Of a DNA stretch of 64,000 nt, positions 9,781-20,539 are shown piece after piece. Position numbers and translations under genes: made by a program. The notes below the pieces were generated by a model. That model did no database searches and had not been told where the DNA came from. It saw only the letters and a list, made by a program, of their open reading frames with translations. The first letter of the stretch is position 1. Each line of letters begins with the position of its first letter. The DNA lies in contig NW_020290030.1 of the NCBI RefSeq assembly GCF_003144195.1, positions 175,402 to 239,401 on the forward strand, given 5' to 3'. The DNA comes from Ceraceosorus guamensis. Lineage: Eukaryota; Basidiomycota; Exobasidiomycetes; Ceraceosorales; Ceraceosoraceae.

Positions 9781-12179
9781 CCTGCATCCTATCCAGTCAC
9801 ACTATATAGAGCAGACAATTGCTGCAAAGGCCCCGCGGCGACACTCGCAAAGGCACCTTTTGCGAACTTTGTCTCTCGATCGCATGAGCGCAGTCAAGTC
9901 ATTCCCGCCGTTTGCTGGGCGCTGCGTCAGTGTCAATGGAAGGGTTCTGCCTCGACGCGGGTCAGCACCGCGCCATCAATCATGCAAGAGGCGAGCGATG
10001 AGCGAGCCAGGTCCTGTGCATGACACCGAGCTAACACGCTATCCATAGCTCCTTGATCAGTCGTGAGTCTTCAAGGATGAGCCCATGCAGCAGCAGCCTT
10101 TCCACGGCCCCCCATCCCGCAAGGGCCAGCATGTTTGCCATGAGCTGACTGCTGCATGGGTCTCAAGCTCGCGGCTGCAGTAAAGCATGCATGTACGCCA
10201 GGGGGCGCAACATACATCATGCATCAGCAAGTCCTCACCAAGTCCTTCGGAGGCACAGCCCTCGCGCCGTCATGCGGTACAGAATCAAGAGTCGTGAACG
10301 ACGGGCTTCGCTGCTGCTGCATGCACGATGCAGCACATGGTGCATGCTGCTGCATCGCTGTCAAGCTCCGACGAACCGGCCCCCAATCACTGAAATCACA
10401 AGTGCATGGCGCGCGGCTGATGTTGCCCAGGTCGACATTCACGATTCGTGTATAGGCGCCGTGTCATGTTGATTCCATGCAAAAGGTTGCGAACATCATC
10501 ATCCACATCACAGCATCATATATCTCGGCGCCTCACTTACCCGTGGCTGGCCACTTGAATTCAGATCAAGGCATTCTCTGCATGAGCATTGAGCAATCAG
10601 GATACTTATTGAAGAGTTGGGTAGGCAACAGCGGTGAGGCAAACACATCAGTTACGAGTCTTCACCATTCAAGGTTCTTGTTGGCGACCGTTTGTACCGA
10701 TATATCATACAGGTGCGGTCTTGGCTGCTCAGGAGGCGATCCACCGCGATGGGTATGATTTACATCATACGGGCCGAGGCAGATCGACTCGGCGGCGGTC
10801 AAGAGTCTGCAGAATTAGAGTGCGGTCATCACTGGCGGCACTTCACTGATCAAGATTTGCATGGATTGTGAGTCTGCAATCAAGAATTGCGGTCTGCAAT
10901 TATCGAATCGCGGGCAAGCGCCCTTGTATACGTGCCATTGGTGCCGTCTAGTCTTCAGCGTCTTCTGCCATAGGCTCTGCCTAGCCTCTGACGTATGTGA
11001 CGGCATACAAGGCCCAAGCGACAAGGCGCGATACGTGGCACCGAAGAGCAGGCAGGACGCAATCACCATCACGTCCTAGACCCCGCCTCTCGACAACGCT
11101 ACCACTGACCGCGTTCACGGACGCGACTCTGGTCGCCGTGCCGGATATGTCCGCACGAACAGCAACCAGCATATCAAATCAACCTTGTGACAATCACGCG
11201 CTTCTCACAAGGCAAATTAGCCGTCAAATCTTGTAGTAAGCTTTGCCGACGGCGCTTCCGTGATCATTGAAGCGTCCAGCATACTCGGGTGCAAGCTTTT
11301 TGGCTTAAGAGTCAGGCACTCCGATGAGCGCAGTTGCTCGTCCACTATGCCTTGGTCGCATGGCAAGCCACGAGAAGACTGCGCACACTCAAGACTAAAC
11401 CGTTGCGTGCCTGAACAGCCGCTGAGAACTTGCGACGTATTCACCATTTCACCACAAGGTGCCTAACAACTTTGCCATCGACTGCGCCCTTTGACGACCG
11501 TTCATACTTTGGGACCTGATCACAAAGCGCGTCTCAAGTTCAAGCCCGACTTCAATCCTGCGAGCTTTGCGCTAGGAGTGCGATCCTTGCTCGCAGTGTT
11601 CTTCAAGAGATCCGCTGGATCATCGCCATCAAATTGGATGAAATATGCGCGATTCAACGACTTCTAGACGCGACACCGAGGAGCTTGTCAAATACCGCAT
11701 TTTGATAGGCTACTCTTCGCACTCAACTTGGCGCGGCATTTGATACAGCAAGAAACTTTGGCTTGCCGTTTCATCATTGACCGCAAAGTCGCAGCAAAGG
11801 CGCATGATAGGATAGCAAAGCCTGTTCTGTCAAGCAATCGCGAACAATCTTGGACTCGTAAGGCGCTCTTGCTGACACATGGTAAGCGCCTGCGGTCGCT
11901 CAGATGGAGAAGTACGCTGTCGTCGTGCGACAATTTTGACTTGAAGTACTGGCTTGCCGTTAGTGGCGGGCATAGCATCCTCAGCTTCAGCTGGCCATCG
12001 CCTTTGCAGGCCACCGCGATAACCCTCATCATTCACATCACTACAAGTCAGTGAAACTCGAAAGAACGTGCATGCGACAATACCTCCTCACAAGACCCTC
12101 TGGCACGCCACACAATCGTGGCGTCACTTTTTGACCGTCAAGGAGGTGGCGGTGATGCGCGAGCCGTGAGCAGAAAATT

Positions 12180-12779
12180 TCTCCGCTCACTCACCGCCAG
12201 ATTGCACCATTCAACAACCGCGTCATTGGCATCGCGTCGAGTGTATCCAATTGCAGGACTCTGTCATATTTGGTGGCCTCTTTCACCTTGCCGATCGTGT
12301 ACGGGGAGTGCTCTCGGAGCTTGCACTCCGATCGTCAGCAAGGTGACACAATTCGCCGTCACGACAGGTGCTTGCCACCCATGTGGCGCTCTCGAGATGA
12401 ATGCTAGCGCTTCAGCCTCTCAAGCGTCTTCCCAATGACTACCAGATGTTGCCTGCCTCCTCGCCACCGAAGAGCCATTTTGCCTGCACGAATGCGCAGA
12501 AGCGGCCAGAATTGCAAACTCGGCGCGCCTCTTGCGGGCTTCCCACTGCGCCGTGGACGCAATCCTCTTGCCACCAATTCGCCAGTTTGCGAGATCAAAG
12601 GTAGGATAGCACTCTAGCATGTTGTTCAAGCCTCTCGTGCGCTCATATCTAGCTTGTGCGAAGCGTCCGGAAGGGGCTCCCTCGTTGCTTGCCCCGTTGA
12701 GCACTTTCTCCCGTCCAGAAACCCTTGCTAGCTTGTTCTCACAAATCAGTCCACTTGCCTCAGCGCGTCTGAAAGTCAC
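12180..12779 (-). pseudogene. Possible relic or unresolved exons related to the mini-exon gene
   Basis: Two stretches on the minus strand read like protein. One (about 12420-12769, after an acceptor-like TTTCAG) contains PTFDLANWRIGGKR followed by a Ser/Thr and basic segment. The other (about 12190-12330) contains LREHSPYTIGKVKEATKYD and ends at a good donor (GGCG/GTGAGT). The W-x-x-G-G motif and the basic stretch after it resemble the third repeat (PTLWKPGG) of the neighbouring plus-strand gene at 12946-14603. I could not join the two stretches with acceptable splice sites, and no start codon is evident. It may be a decayed paralog or a gene whose exons I cannot resolve. Confidence 0.25.
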
Positions 12780-12945
12780 CTAGGCATCAGTAGTAGTACC
12801 GGTATAGGCACTACTCGCTACACGTCTCTAGACGCGACGCTGCGCGGAAGAGCGGCGAAGCCCCGCCCTGCATACAATCGCTTTTTTTGATCAACGTTGG
12901 ACATCTCTCGCGCAAGCGCTCAGCCTGTCGAATGCAATATACGCC

Positions 12946-14603
12946 ATGCGGCAAGGTAGCGTGGCCTTGGTCGTTCTTGCGTTCTCGCTAGTCTGGGCAG
13001 CTCAGCCTCGACATGGACAAGGCGGATTTACGCCTCTTTCCAAGCTTCCGGGTCCCGCGACAGCACCAATGTCAGGACTCGATGCTGCTCTTGTCAGAAG
13101 GCGACCTCTCGGCGATGAGCTTGAACGAGTGTTCGGTGCAGCACGTCAAGTCACAGCCCACCTGCCCCATTACAGGGCAGAAGCCAGTCATAGCCCTCGT
13201 CCTGAGCAGCAAGGAGCGCCACAGATCACCACACATAGCGGTGACACACTTCATGTGAGTCTCGAGTCTCCGGCAGGTGCGTTCGACGTAAGCTCAAGTA
13301 ATCAAGAGAACGCCAAGCAGAGCTTTAACGATGACCTTCGAGTGCCGAGTCCAAGTCAATATCATGGGAGCAGCGTGAGTCTTCCGCCTCGCATAGGCTC
13401 CGCACAAAGATTGCTGGCTCAAACATCGTCAGCGTTCAGGTCGAACACCACAGCTTCACCGACCTGCTCCAGAGTCCGCTAGGTGGATACCACGTGAGTT
13501 GCGCACGCCAAGCGCTGCAATGAACATCATTCTGAGCACCATCTCTCAGTGGCACGCCCACGACCTGGCTTTAGGCGCGCTGGAACATGCAGAACACGAC
13601 GGTCACCATCAAGTGAGGGGCTCTTCGCAATTCCATTCATCTTCGTCTGTTTCGCACTCCGCTAACTGTTGCACCTGTCAGATATTTGATCATGACGCTA
13701 TCACGCATGTGATTCACAGCCCTGGACGTATCAGCGTGAGTCTAGCCTGCTATTGGTTAAGCCACACCTGTCTGACACAGTATAGCAATGCCCCTCCAAC
13801 ATTGCTGCTTTGGCTGCCGCTCATTCACTTTTCAGCACTCACCAGTGTCCTCACCAGGCGCCGCCTCCGCACAACAGACATCGGCACCGCCCTCATCCGG
13901 TACTCCAGATGTCGCGTCTCGGGGCGCATCTAATACCCAAAGTGCAGCGCGCAGCAAGGGCAGGATCCCAGCGGGACAACGTGCTTACAAGTACGCCGAT
14001 CTCTGGAAGGAAGCAGACGGAGCGTCCTCCACTGACTCTGCGTATGCACGCAAGCCGCCAAGCGAGCGTACTGTGAGGCGCCATCGTGCCATGGAAAGGA
14101 AGACAGGCGTTGCGTGGGCGGACAGACCTCGCTACCAGCGTTCACGCCCAGCGCCTTCGCCTGCGAGAATGAGATTCAACGAGCTGATCGAGCAGGCTCG
14201 CGGTGACGGTTCATTGCCGTTCGGAGATGCCGTCAGGAAGCATCTCTTCAAGGAGTACGGCAAAGCAGCACTATCTGTGCGGCCAGAGTACTGGGCAAAA
14301 TCAACACCAAGCCATAGGTCAGCAGAGGAGTTTCTGCGGACAGTAGAGGGAAGACCTACGCAACCTCGAGCGACGTTTGAGCGACAAGAAGAGATGGTCA
14401 AGAAGCTCGAACAGGAGCATGGACCAGCCATTCGGCTCATGGATCCTACACTCTGGAAGCCGGGCGGTCCAACCAGTTCGGCTATTTCCAGGGCCAAGAA
14501 GCGTTACATGGAGCGTCAAGAAGCCGGAGAGACTGATCCCGGTCAGCTTCGCCCGAAAAGGATATCGAGAATGCGACACTCGACGCAAGCCTCGGGTCGA
14601 TGA
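12946..14603 (+). CDS. Signal-peptide protein with phase-0 mini-exons and Trp repeats, unrecognised family
   Basis: Six exons read in frame: 12946-13254, 13321-13374, 13440-13493, 13550-13612, 13682-13735 and 13836-14603, giving about 433 aa. The ATG at 12946 opens a signal peptide (GSVALVVLAFSLVWAAQP). The four internal exons are 54, 54, 63 and 54 nt. All are phase 0, so any can be skipped without a frameshift. They are His/Asp/Ser-rich, with F-x-D and SP elements recurring. The last exon is basic and holds three related units, best seen as EYGKAALSVRPEYW and EHGPAIRLMDPTLW, with a more diverged GQRAYKYADLW. I know no matching family. Secretion, short modular exons and a gene-poor flank suggest a candidate effector, but this is inference. 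The last acceptor (TTTTCAG at 13835) is the one restoring the long terminal frame. Confidence 0.6.
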
Positions 14604-14883
14604 GGGACAGTCCACTCCGTGAAGACTTTGACTGTGGTCGAATTTGTCCTAGCACGTGACGTCCACAGTCCCTAGATGTACACATGAGGACTCAGACGCA
14701 ATGAAAAGTCAGCTCTAAAGGGCTCAGAGTCTTGGCGCATGTAAGTGTCTTGTGCGGAAAAGGAGCAGGTCTCAAGCCTGAGGATATACATAGTGTGCTT
14801 GGTCAGACAACGGTGGAGCCGCCTTGAAGAATGTGACAGATCTAAGCCGGTTTGGTCTGAGGAAAATACGGAGGAGAGGTAGG

Positions 14884-14901
14884 TACGGGTACGGGTACGG
14901 G
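14884..14901. repeat. TACGGG tandem repeat
   Basis: Three head-to-tail copies of TACGGG. It is short and probably a simple repeat. Confidence 0.75.
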
Positions 14902-14981
14902 TGAACTGCATGGAGAGGCAGGAGAGACGTCAGCTGAAGGTGCCTTCGGTCATGCGTCTCTTTTTTCTTAATATCTTGTGA

Positions 14982-15008
14982 ATTGCGCGCGCTGCCGGCG
15001 CGCGCAAT
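14982..15008. repeat. Perfect 11-bp inverted repeat, 5-nt loop
   Basis: ATTGCGCGCGC and its exact reverse complement are separated by TGCCG. It could form a cruciform, or act as a terminator-like or protein-binding site, about 375 bp upstream of the transporter ATG. Confidence 0.8.
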
Positions 15009-15382
15009 CAATTAAGCCGCTGAAATTGAAATCTAGGCAAGATCGCGAGGGGCATGACGCAGCAGGAGCAGGGGCCGAGCATCGCAGCTGCTGCATGGAG
15101 GCAGCGGAGCATGCACATGGCGTTCGCTTGGCCCCCGCCCACCCAACCTTGAAATTTCGAAATTGCCTAGGAACTATCCTTACGCTCAAGTCGCACCGCA
15201 CCTTCTATGGACATCCCTTCATCTCCACCTTGGCACACGCTCAGAATTCCTGCTGCCTCGCAACTGCCTGCGAGCACCATCGCTCGCCTTGTACTGGCCC
15301 CGATCGCGCGTGCCTCGCTACTGCAGTCCCCCTAGCCCTCGCCTTCACCTTTCGTGCCTTCCGTTTCAACCGCCAAAGCGCC

Positions 15383-17890
15383 ATGTCTGGTCCGGGTGGT
15401 GACTCGTCGGACTCGGCCCCGTCGGGAGCGAGACCAGTCGCCCTCCGCGCTAGGTCATCATCTTCAGCCAACCAAGACGCTCCATTTGGTCTGGCGCGAT
15501 CACCCGTGATCCCAAACATTCCGCCCAGAGGAGAGGCGAGCAATGTTCAATCTCCTCGTCTCGGTGCGACGGAGCTTACCAACCCGATCGAATCCGAGTC
15601 AGGCGTGACTGTCAGAGGAGGCAGAGCTAGCTCGAGCGTGCACGGATCCAGACCCAACAGCACCGCAGTGTCGGAAAACGAGACAACACCGGTCAACCTT
15701 GCCGACTTGGATAGCTTGCCCATCAGCGATGAGCAAAAAGCAAAGATCATCGATCGCCAGTGAGTAGAGCGTGTAGATGGCTTGGCATGACTCGCTTGAT
15801 TGACCTTGTCTTGGCACGCTCTGTGCCTCTCCTGCCGCGTAGTCTCGTCCGTCCCGATGCCTCGGGTTTCCCGCGTATCGATACAAATACTACCGATGCC
15901 TCAGCTGCGTCAGATGCAGCGGGCCCATCGCATCAGGTACGCTTTCCTGGTTACTCGTCGGGAGATGAAACGGATACGGAAGAGTATTTGGGTCCGGCGA
16001 CGATGCAAGGAGGCGCAATCACGGACGACGTGTACAGGTGGGCGCACAAGAATCGCAGACAGAGCGCAAAGAGGACGAGGAGCGAGAGCCTGCACCTGCC
16101 TCGCACCTCCACCATCGATCCTGATTTGGACGCTTCGGCGATCCGAGAGCCCGGCGGTTTCCGGTGAGCTTCGATCAAGTGGACTAGCTGCTCGCATCGA
16201 TCCCTGACGCAATCCCTTTCTTTAGCCGCTTCTTCGTGCTGACACAAGCTGGGGAGCAGGGTCGCCCGCCCCCGCGCGCTCTGAGGTCATTCATCGATTT
16301 CCTGGCACTCTATGGTCACTACGGAGGAGAAGACTTGGAGGACATCGATGAAGAAGACGACGACGATGGCGATGAACTCGACGATGAACAGCTACGAGCA
16401 GAGGAGGCCAGGGAGCTCGGTCGGCCAAGTGGAAGCCATGGAGAGCCGACCGAGCGCACCGCTCTGCTAACGAGAAGAGCGTCTCGACGAGCTCTGCAAA
16501 GATCGAACAGTCGCATTCGCCGGGGTTCTGAAGGTGGACGCCCGCGAGGGGAAGCTACAGAGACGGAAGCGGTGCTCATGCTGCTCAAGTCCTTCGTCGG
16601 CACAGGAATCCTCTTCCTGGGGAAGGCCTTCATGAATGGCGGGCTCTTATTCTCGACCATCGTCCTGTGCGCAGTGGCCATGATCTCGCTGGTCTCCTTC
16701 CTGCTCCTCGTCAAGGCCAACCTGAAGTACCCAGCTTCTTTCGGAGATATGGGAGGCATCCTCTATGGGCCCAAGATGAGGTTGGCCATCCTAACGTCCA
16801 TCGTTTTCTCGCAATTTGGCTTTGTCGCAGCATACACCGTCTTTGTGGCGCAGAACTTGCAAGCCTTCGTCTTGGCAGTCACCCACTGCCGCACACTTGT
16901 GCCGACAGTCTGGCTGATCTTGGCGCAAGCTTTGATCTTTTTGCCTCTCAGTCTTGTGCGACGCATTGCCAAGCTGAGCTCAACAGCCCTCGTCGCAGAC
17001 GTCTTTATCCTCTTCGGCATCATTTATCTCTTCAAGTACGAGATCACTGAGCTCGTCGAGAAGGGCGTTGCGGATGTCGTCCAGTTCAACTCTTCGACCT
17101 TTTCTCTCTTCATCGGCACCGCAGTGTTTACCTTTGAAGGAGTCGGTCTCGTAATTCCCATCACGGAGAGCATGAAGGAGCCAGAGAAATTCCCTCGCGC
17201 ATTGTCTGGTGTCATGGCTGGTACAATGGTGCTCTTTACCGCCTCTGGTGCTCTTTCCTACATGGCGTTTGGCAGCAAGGTTCAGACTGTCGTCATTACC
17301 AACTTGCCGCAGAACAGCAAGTTCGTGCAAGCGATGCAATTCTTGTACTCGGTCGCCATTCTCCTCTCGACGCCCCTCCAGCTGTTCCCCGCCGTCTCGA
17401 TTTTGGAGCGAGGCATCTTCACGGCCAAAAGTGGCAAGTACAAGTAAGTGGTGGTGTCTGTAGAGTGTCATCGCGTTGGGGCTGACGAGTCGCACCGCAT
17501 GTCAAAAAGCTGGAAGATCAAATTCTGGAAGAACGTCTTTAGATGCAGCACCGTCGTCCTCTGTAGCTTTGCAGCCTGGGCAGGCTCCGCGTCACTTGAC
17601 GTCTTTGTCTCGTTTATCGGCAGCGTTGCATGTGTGCCATTGTGTTTCATTTGTGAGTGTCGAAAGTCGCGCGAAATGAAAGCATCTTGCTGATTCTTGC
17701 GGAATGTTTTCGGCCAGATCCGCCGCTGCTTCACCTTCGAGCGTGCGCCACGTCTAGGAAGGACAAGATCCTCGACTACGCTATTCTCGCTTTTGGTATA
17801 GCTTGCACGCTCTTTGCTGGGTCACAGACCGTCTACACCCTCATCAACCCAAGCTCGCCTCCTGATCAACCAGTCTGTACCCCTCCATAA
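15383..17890 (+). CDS. Vacuolar amino acid transporter, AAAP family (AVT3/AVT4-like)
   Basis: Five exons. The first two plus the start of the third form a long hydrophilic N-terminal tail (about 300 residues) that is Ser-rich and ends in a highly acidic block (EDLEDIDEEDDDD). The transmembrane core opens with ETEAVLMLLKSFVGTGILFL, the classic first helix of AAAP transporters, and continues through about ten further helices, including VFTFEGVGLVIPI and the conserved MKEPEKFP. The last short exons carry the final helices (VLCSFAAWAG, FVSFIGSVACVPLCFI, ILAFGIACTLFAG). Yeast AVT3 and AVT4 export neutral amino acids from the vacuole, and the long N-terminal tail is typical of that group. The ATG at 15383 gives MSGPGGDSSDS. 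Substrate is not predictable from sequence. Confidence 0.92.
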
Positions 17891-18083
17891 GTGCTCATAG
17901 GCAAGGTGCAGTCAGTTCATCGATTTGTACAGAAGCAAGCGCTCAGAAAAAAGTCATTGATAAATAAGAATGCGTCTGTGTGAACAGGTGCGCCTGTGGA
18001 TACGTGAATGCGCCACAATGTGGGTATGGGACGTGCACAAGTTTGAGCAGATCAGAGCAGGTGCAGTACGACTGTGAGCGTCG

Positions 18084-20539
18084 CTACCTCGCTGCAAAAC
18101 CGTGCTCCTCATCTGGCCGAGCGGACGCCGGACTTTCAAAGTATTTGTTGAGTTCCCTGTCCAGCTCTTCGCCAAGCAGCCTTGGCATTTCCAGACTGTG
18201 CTTGACTGCAGACTTGTTGAGGGCTTTCGCGCTTGCAAACATGACATCTGCGAGGATGGCATGCTCCGGTGAGAAGGATGAATTCGCTCTTCTTCGCATT
18301 CTTGCACCGCACTCACCCAATTCCTCCAGGGTTCTGCCCTTGGTCTCGGGGAAGAAAAAGTAGACCATCGGAAAGAGCGCCGCATTAAAGACGGCAAATA
18401 CGATATACGTTTGGTATCCAATAGAAGCCAGCATTGGAGGGGTGATCATGACGATGAGGAAGTTACTGGCCCAGTTCTTCGTGCATGAAAGGGAGGGAGC
18501 GATGGTGAGGAGAGGTGGGAAATGGAAGGAGGCAGCGGGGGGAAAGAGGGGAGAAAGGGTTTGAGCTTTCGGACGAGACGAAGACGGAAGGAGCAGCACG
18601 TGGTTAGAGTGACCTACCATCAAAGTGCTCAGCGCATTGACCTGTATTCTTGTCCTCAAGTTCGAGATCTCGGCGGGGTACAGCCACGTCATACCAAGCC
18701 AGCCAACGGCGAAGAATGAATTGTAGAGGAAGATCCTGTCATGGGTGGCGGTGACGGCGTGGTCAGCTATAGGCCGCGCCAACTCACGTGCTGTGCACGC
18801 CGCGTGCACACCCTCCAAACTCCTACAAGCTTTCGGCAGCCGTTGCGCTCGCGACTCGTGACGCTTGGACTCTTCGCAACACTCACATGGCTACAGCTGC
18901 AATCCCCGGGCCATTCGCAAGTTCAGGCACGCCATCTACGACTGTCCCGGTGGATACGCAGCCAGCGATGGCTGCCATGCAGGCACACATGCCGATGAGA
19001 CCGATCAGCATGAGCTTTCGGCGTCCGGACCTTTCCACCAGTGGCAGCGCAATGAGAGCTGCAAGCGCATATTCCGTCCCGTTGATTCCCGCGATCAGAC
19101 GGCTCTCCTGCTGGCTTCTGCCGAGCGAGTCTTCCAGCAGAAGCGCTAGGTAGTAGGTGACGACGTTGATTCCCGTAATCTGCTGAGCGAATTGAGCAAG
19201 GATGGCGATGGTGGCGCGTTGAAGGTTGCGCGAGGGTCCGCGATCTAGCAGCTCGCTGTACTTGAACCCACCGCCAGCAGTTTGAACGCGAATGGCTTCT
19301 TCCACCGACTTGACCTCTTGTCGCACCTCTGCATCGTCGGGAGAGGAGCCGGCAAGACGTGCGATGACATCTACTGCCTCAGCTCTTCGCCCCTGCATCA
19401 TGAGCCAGCGTGGGCTGTCTGGAAGCCAAAGCAGGCCAACCATGACGATGATGGTGAAGAATGATTGAAACATGATTGGAAAGCGCCATCGAACGCTGCC
19501 CTCACTGTGATGCATGCAAGGCACATGCTTAGTATCGACAAATTGCTGAAAGGGGATGCCAAGCACCCAAACTCTCACAGGAAAAAGAAGCCGTAATTGA
19601 CCCAGTAAGAGATGGCGATGCCGACGGCAATCAAACATCCACTGAGCATAATCAACATGCCTCGCTGATGTGGTTTTGCGCATTCCGATTGCCTGGGGAC
19701 AGCATCGGGTCAGCAGGGACGTTTTGCCAAAGCGACCGCGCAAACACCTCACCAAGTGGGGATAGTGCTGGTGACAACGCCATTACCGATGCCGCCAATG
19801 ACTCTGCCTAGAACAAAGAGAGCGTACGACGTCGCCGCGTTCCCACCGAGAGCTGCTTGAAAGATAGTGCCAAGAATCATGACGAGCGAGCCCCAAAAGG
19901 TGCTGGACCGTCTACCCCAACCGTCTCCATAGAAGAGGACGAGAAGAGCACCGAACATACATCCCACTTGATACACTGCCACGCCAGCCGCTTGGATAGA
20001 CGGTGAGCCCTGGCACTGTCCGGGCTCTTCGCAGAGTGCATTGGCAGCGGTATCTGGCGTCATCAATGGAAGGTCTCGCTGAAAGTCGTTTAGCGTCAAA
20101 AGACCCGACATGACTCCTTGCTGTGCATGAGAGAATGAGTGAATAAGAAAAGAGCTCTCTAGGAGCGTTCCCCATCTGTACTCACGTCGTAGCCAAACAT
20201 CAGGAAGGCCGATGAGGCAATTATACCGATGCTCAGGTTAAGAGCTGTGCCATCGAGCTTTTTGCCATTCTTGATATTGTACTCTGGCAGGTTGCCCATC
20301 GCATGTGTGATGCTTCTCCACCAGCCGTGGGAGTGAAGCTGTCCAGCGCGCTCTTGATCGAGAGCCTTCTCATCATCGCTCAGCACTGCGGGTGGTGTGG
20401 TCGCCACTGTCGTTGGCTCGCTCGATAAGGTGTTCCTCTTTTCTTGAGAAGCAAAATCGTATACCGGCGAGTCTTGGGTGGAGAGTTGCTGCCCAGCCTC
20501 CGCAGGGTGAGCCTTCGTAGCTGTATGATGGTCTGTCAT
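18084..20539 (-). CDS. MFS sugar-porter family transporter
   Basis: At least six exons on the minus strand, ATG at 20539. After a hydrophilic N-terminal tail of about 90 residues comes GIIASSAFLMFGYD joined to QGVMSGLL, the sugar-porter first helix. Further family signatures follow: GDGWGRRSS (loop 2), VLGRVIGGIGNGVVTSTIP, LPDSPRWLMMQGR, AQQITGINVVTYY (the QQxxGxNxxxYY motif of sugar binding), ERSGRRKLML, WLGMTWLYPAEISNLRTR, and PETKGRTLEEL. These place it in the hexose/polyol H+-symporter superfamily at the plasma membrane. Several junctions are inferred only from motif continuity. An intron near 18480-18620 is purine-rich on the plus strand. The substrate could be a hexose, pentose, polyol or a less usual sugar. 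Confidence 0.92.

Larger units (their letters stand above)
9422..12945. other. Gene-poor region, 3.5 kb
   Basis: No gene is convincingly supported. ORFs are short and lack recognisable domains, and stops are frequent in every frame. Features seen are a TATA-like run (9768-9780), one copy of the ATTCACGATTCGTG palindrome (10437-10450), CTGCTGCATG-rich short repeats around 10310-10360, and the possible minus-strand gene relic described separately (12180-12779). The stretch lies next to the unusual secreted gene, giving this part of the window an accessory look. Confidence 0.5.
14604..15382. other. Intergenic region with GGGTAC repeat and inverted repeat
   Basis: No gene is supported. It contains about three tandem TACGGG units (14884-14901) and a perfect GC-rich inverted repeat (14982-15008). 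The right part is presumably promoter and 5' UTR of the amino acid transporter. Confidence 0.5.

Noticed and set aside
9574-10023. Plus-strand ORF in the gene-poor region
   Set aside because: No domain, begins without convincing context, and overlaps promoter features of the RlpA-like gene.
13255-13320. Reading straight through the first intron of the mini-exon gene
   Set aside because: The frame is open here, but the CAT/GTGAGT donor and CAG acceptor give a 66-nt intron and a 54-nt exon matching the size of its neighbours. Not excluded, only less likely.
14884-14901. Telomere-like repeat
   Set aside because: Only three TACGGG units, not a fungal telomere motif, and flanked by genes on both sides.
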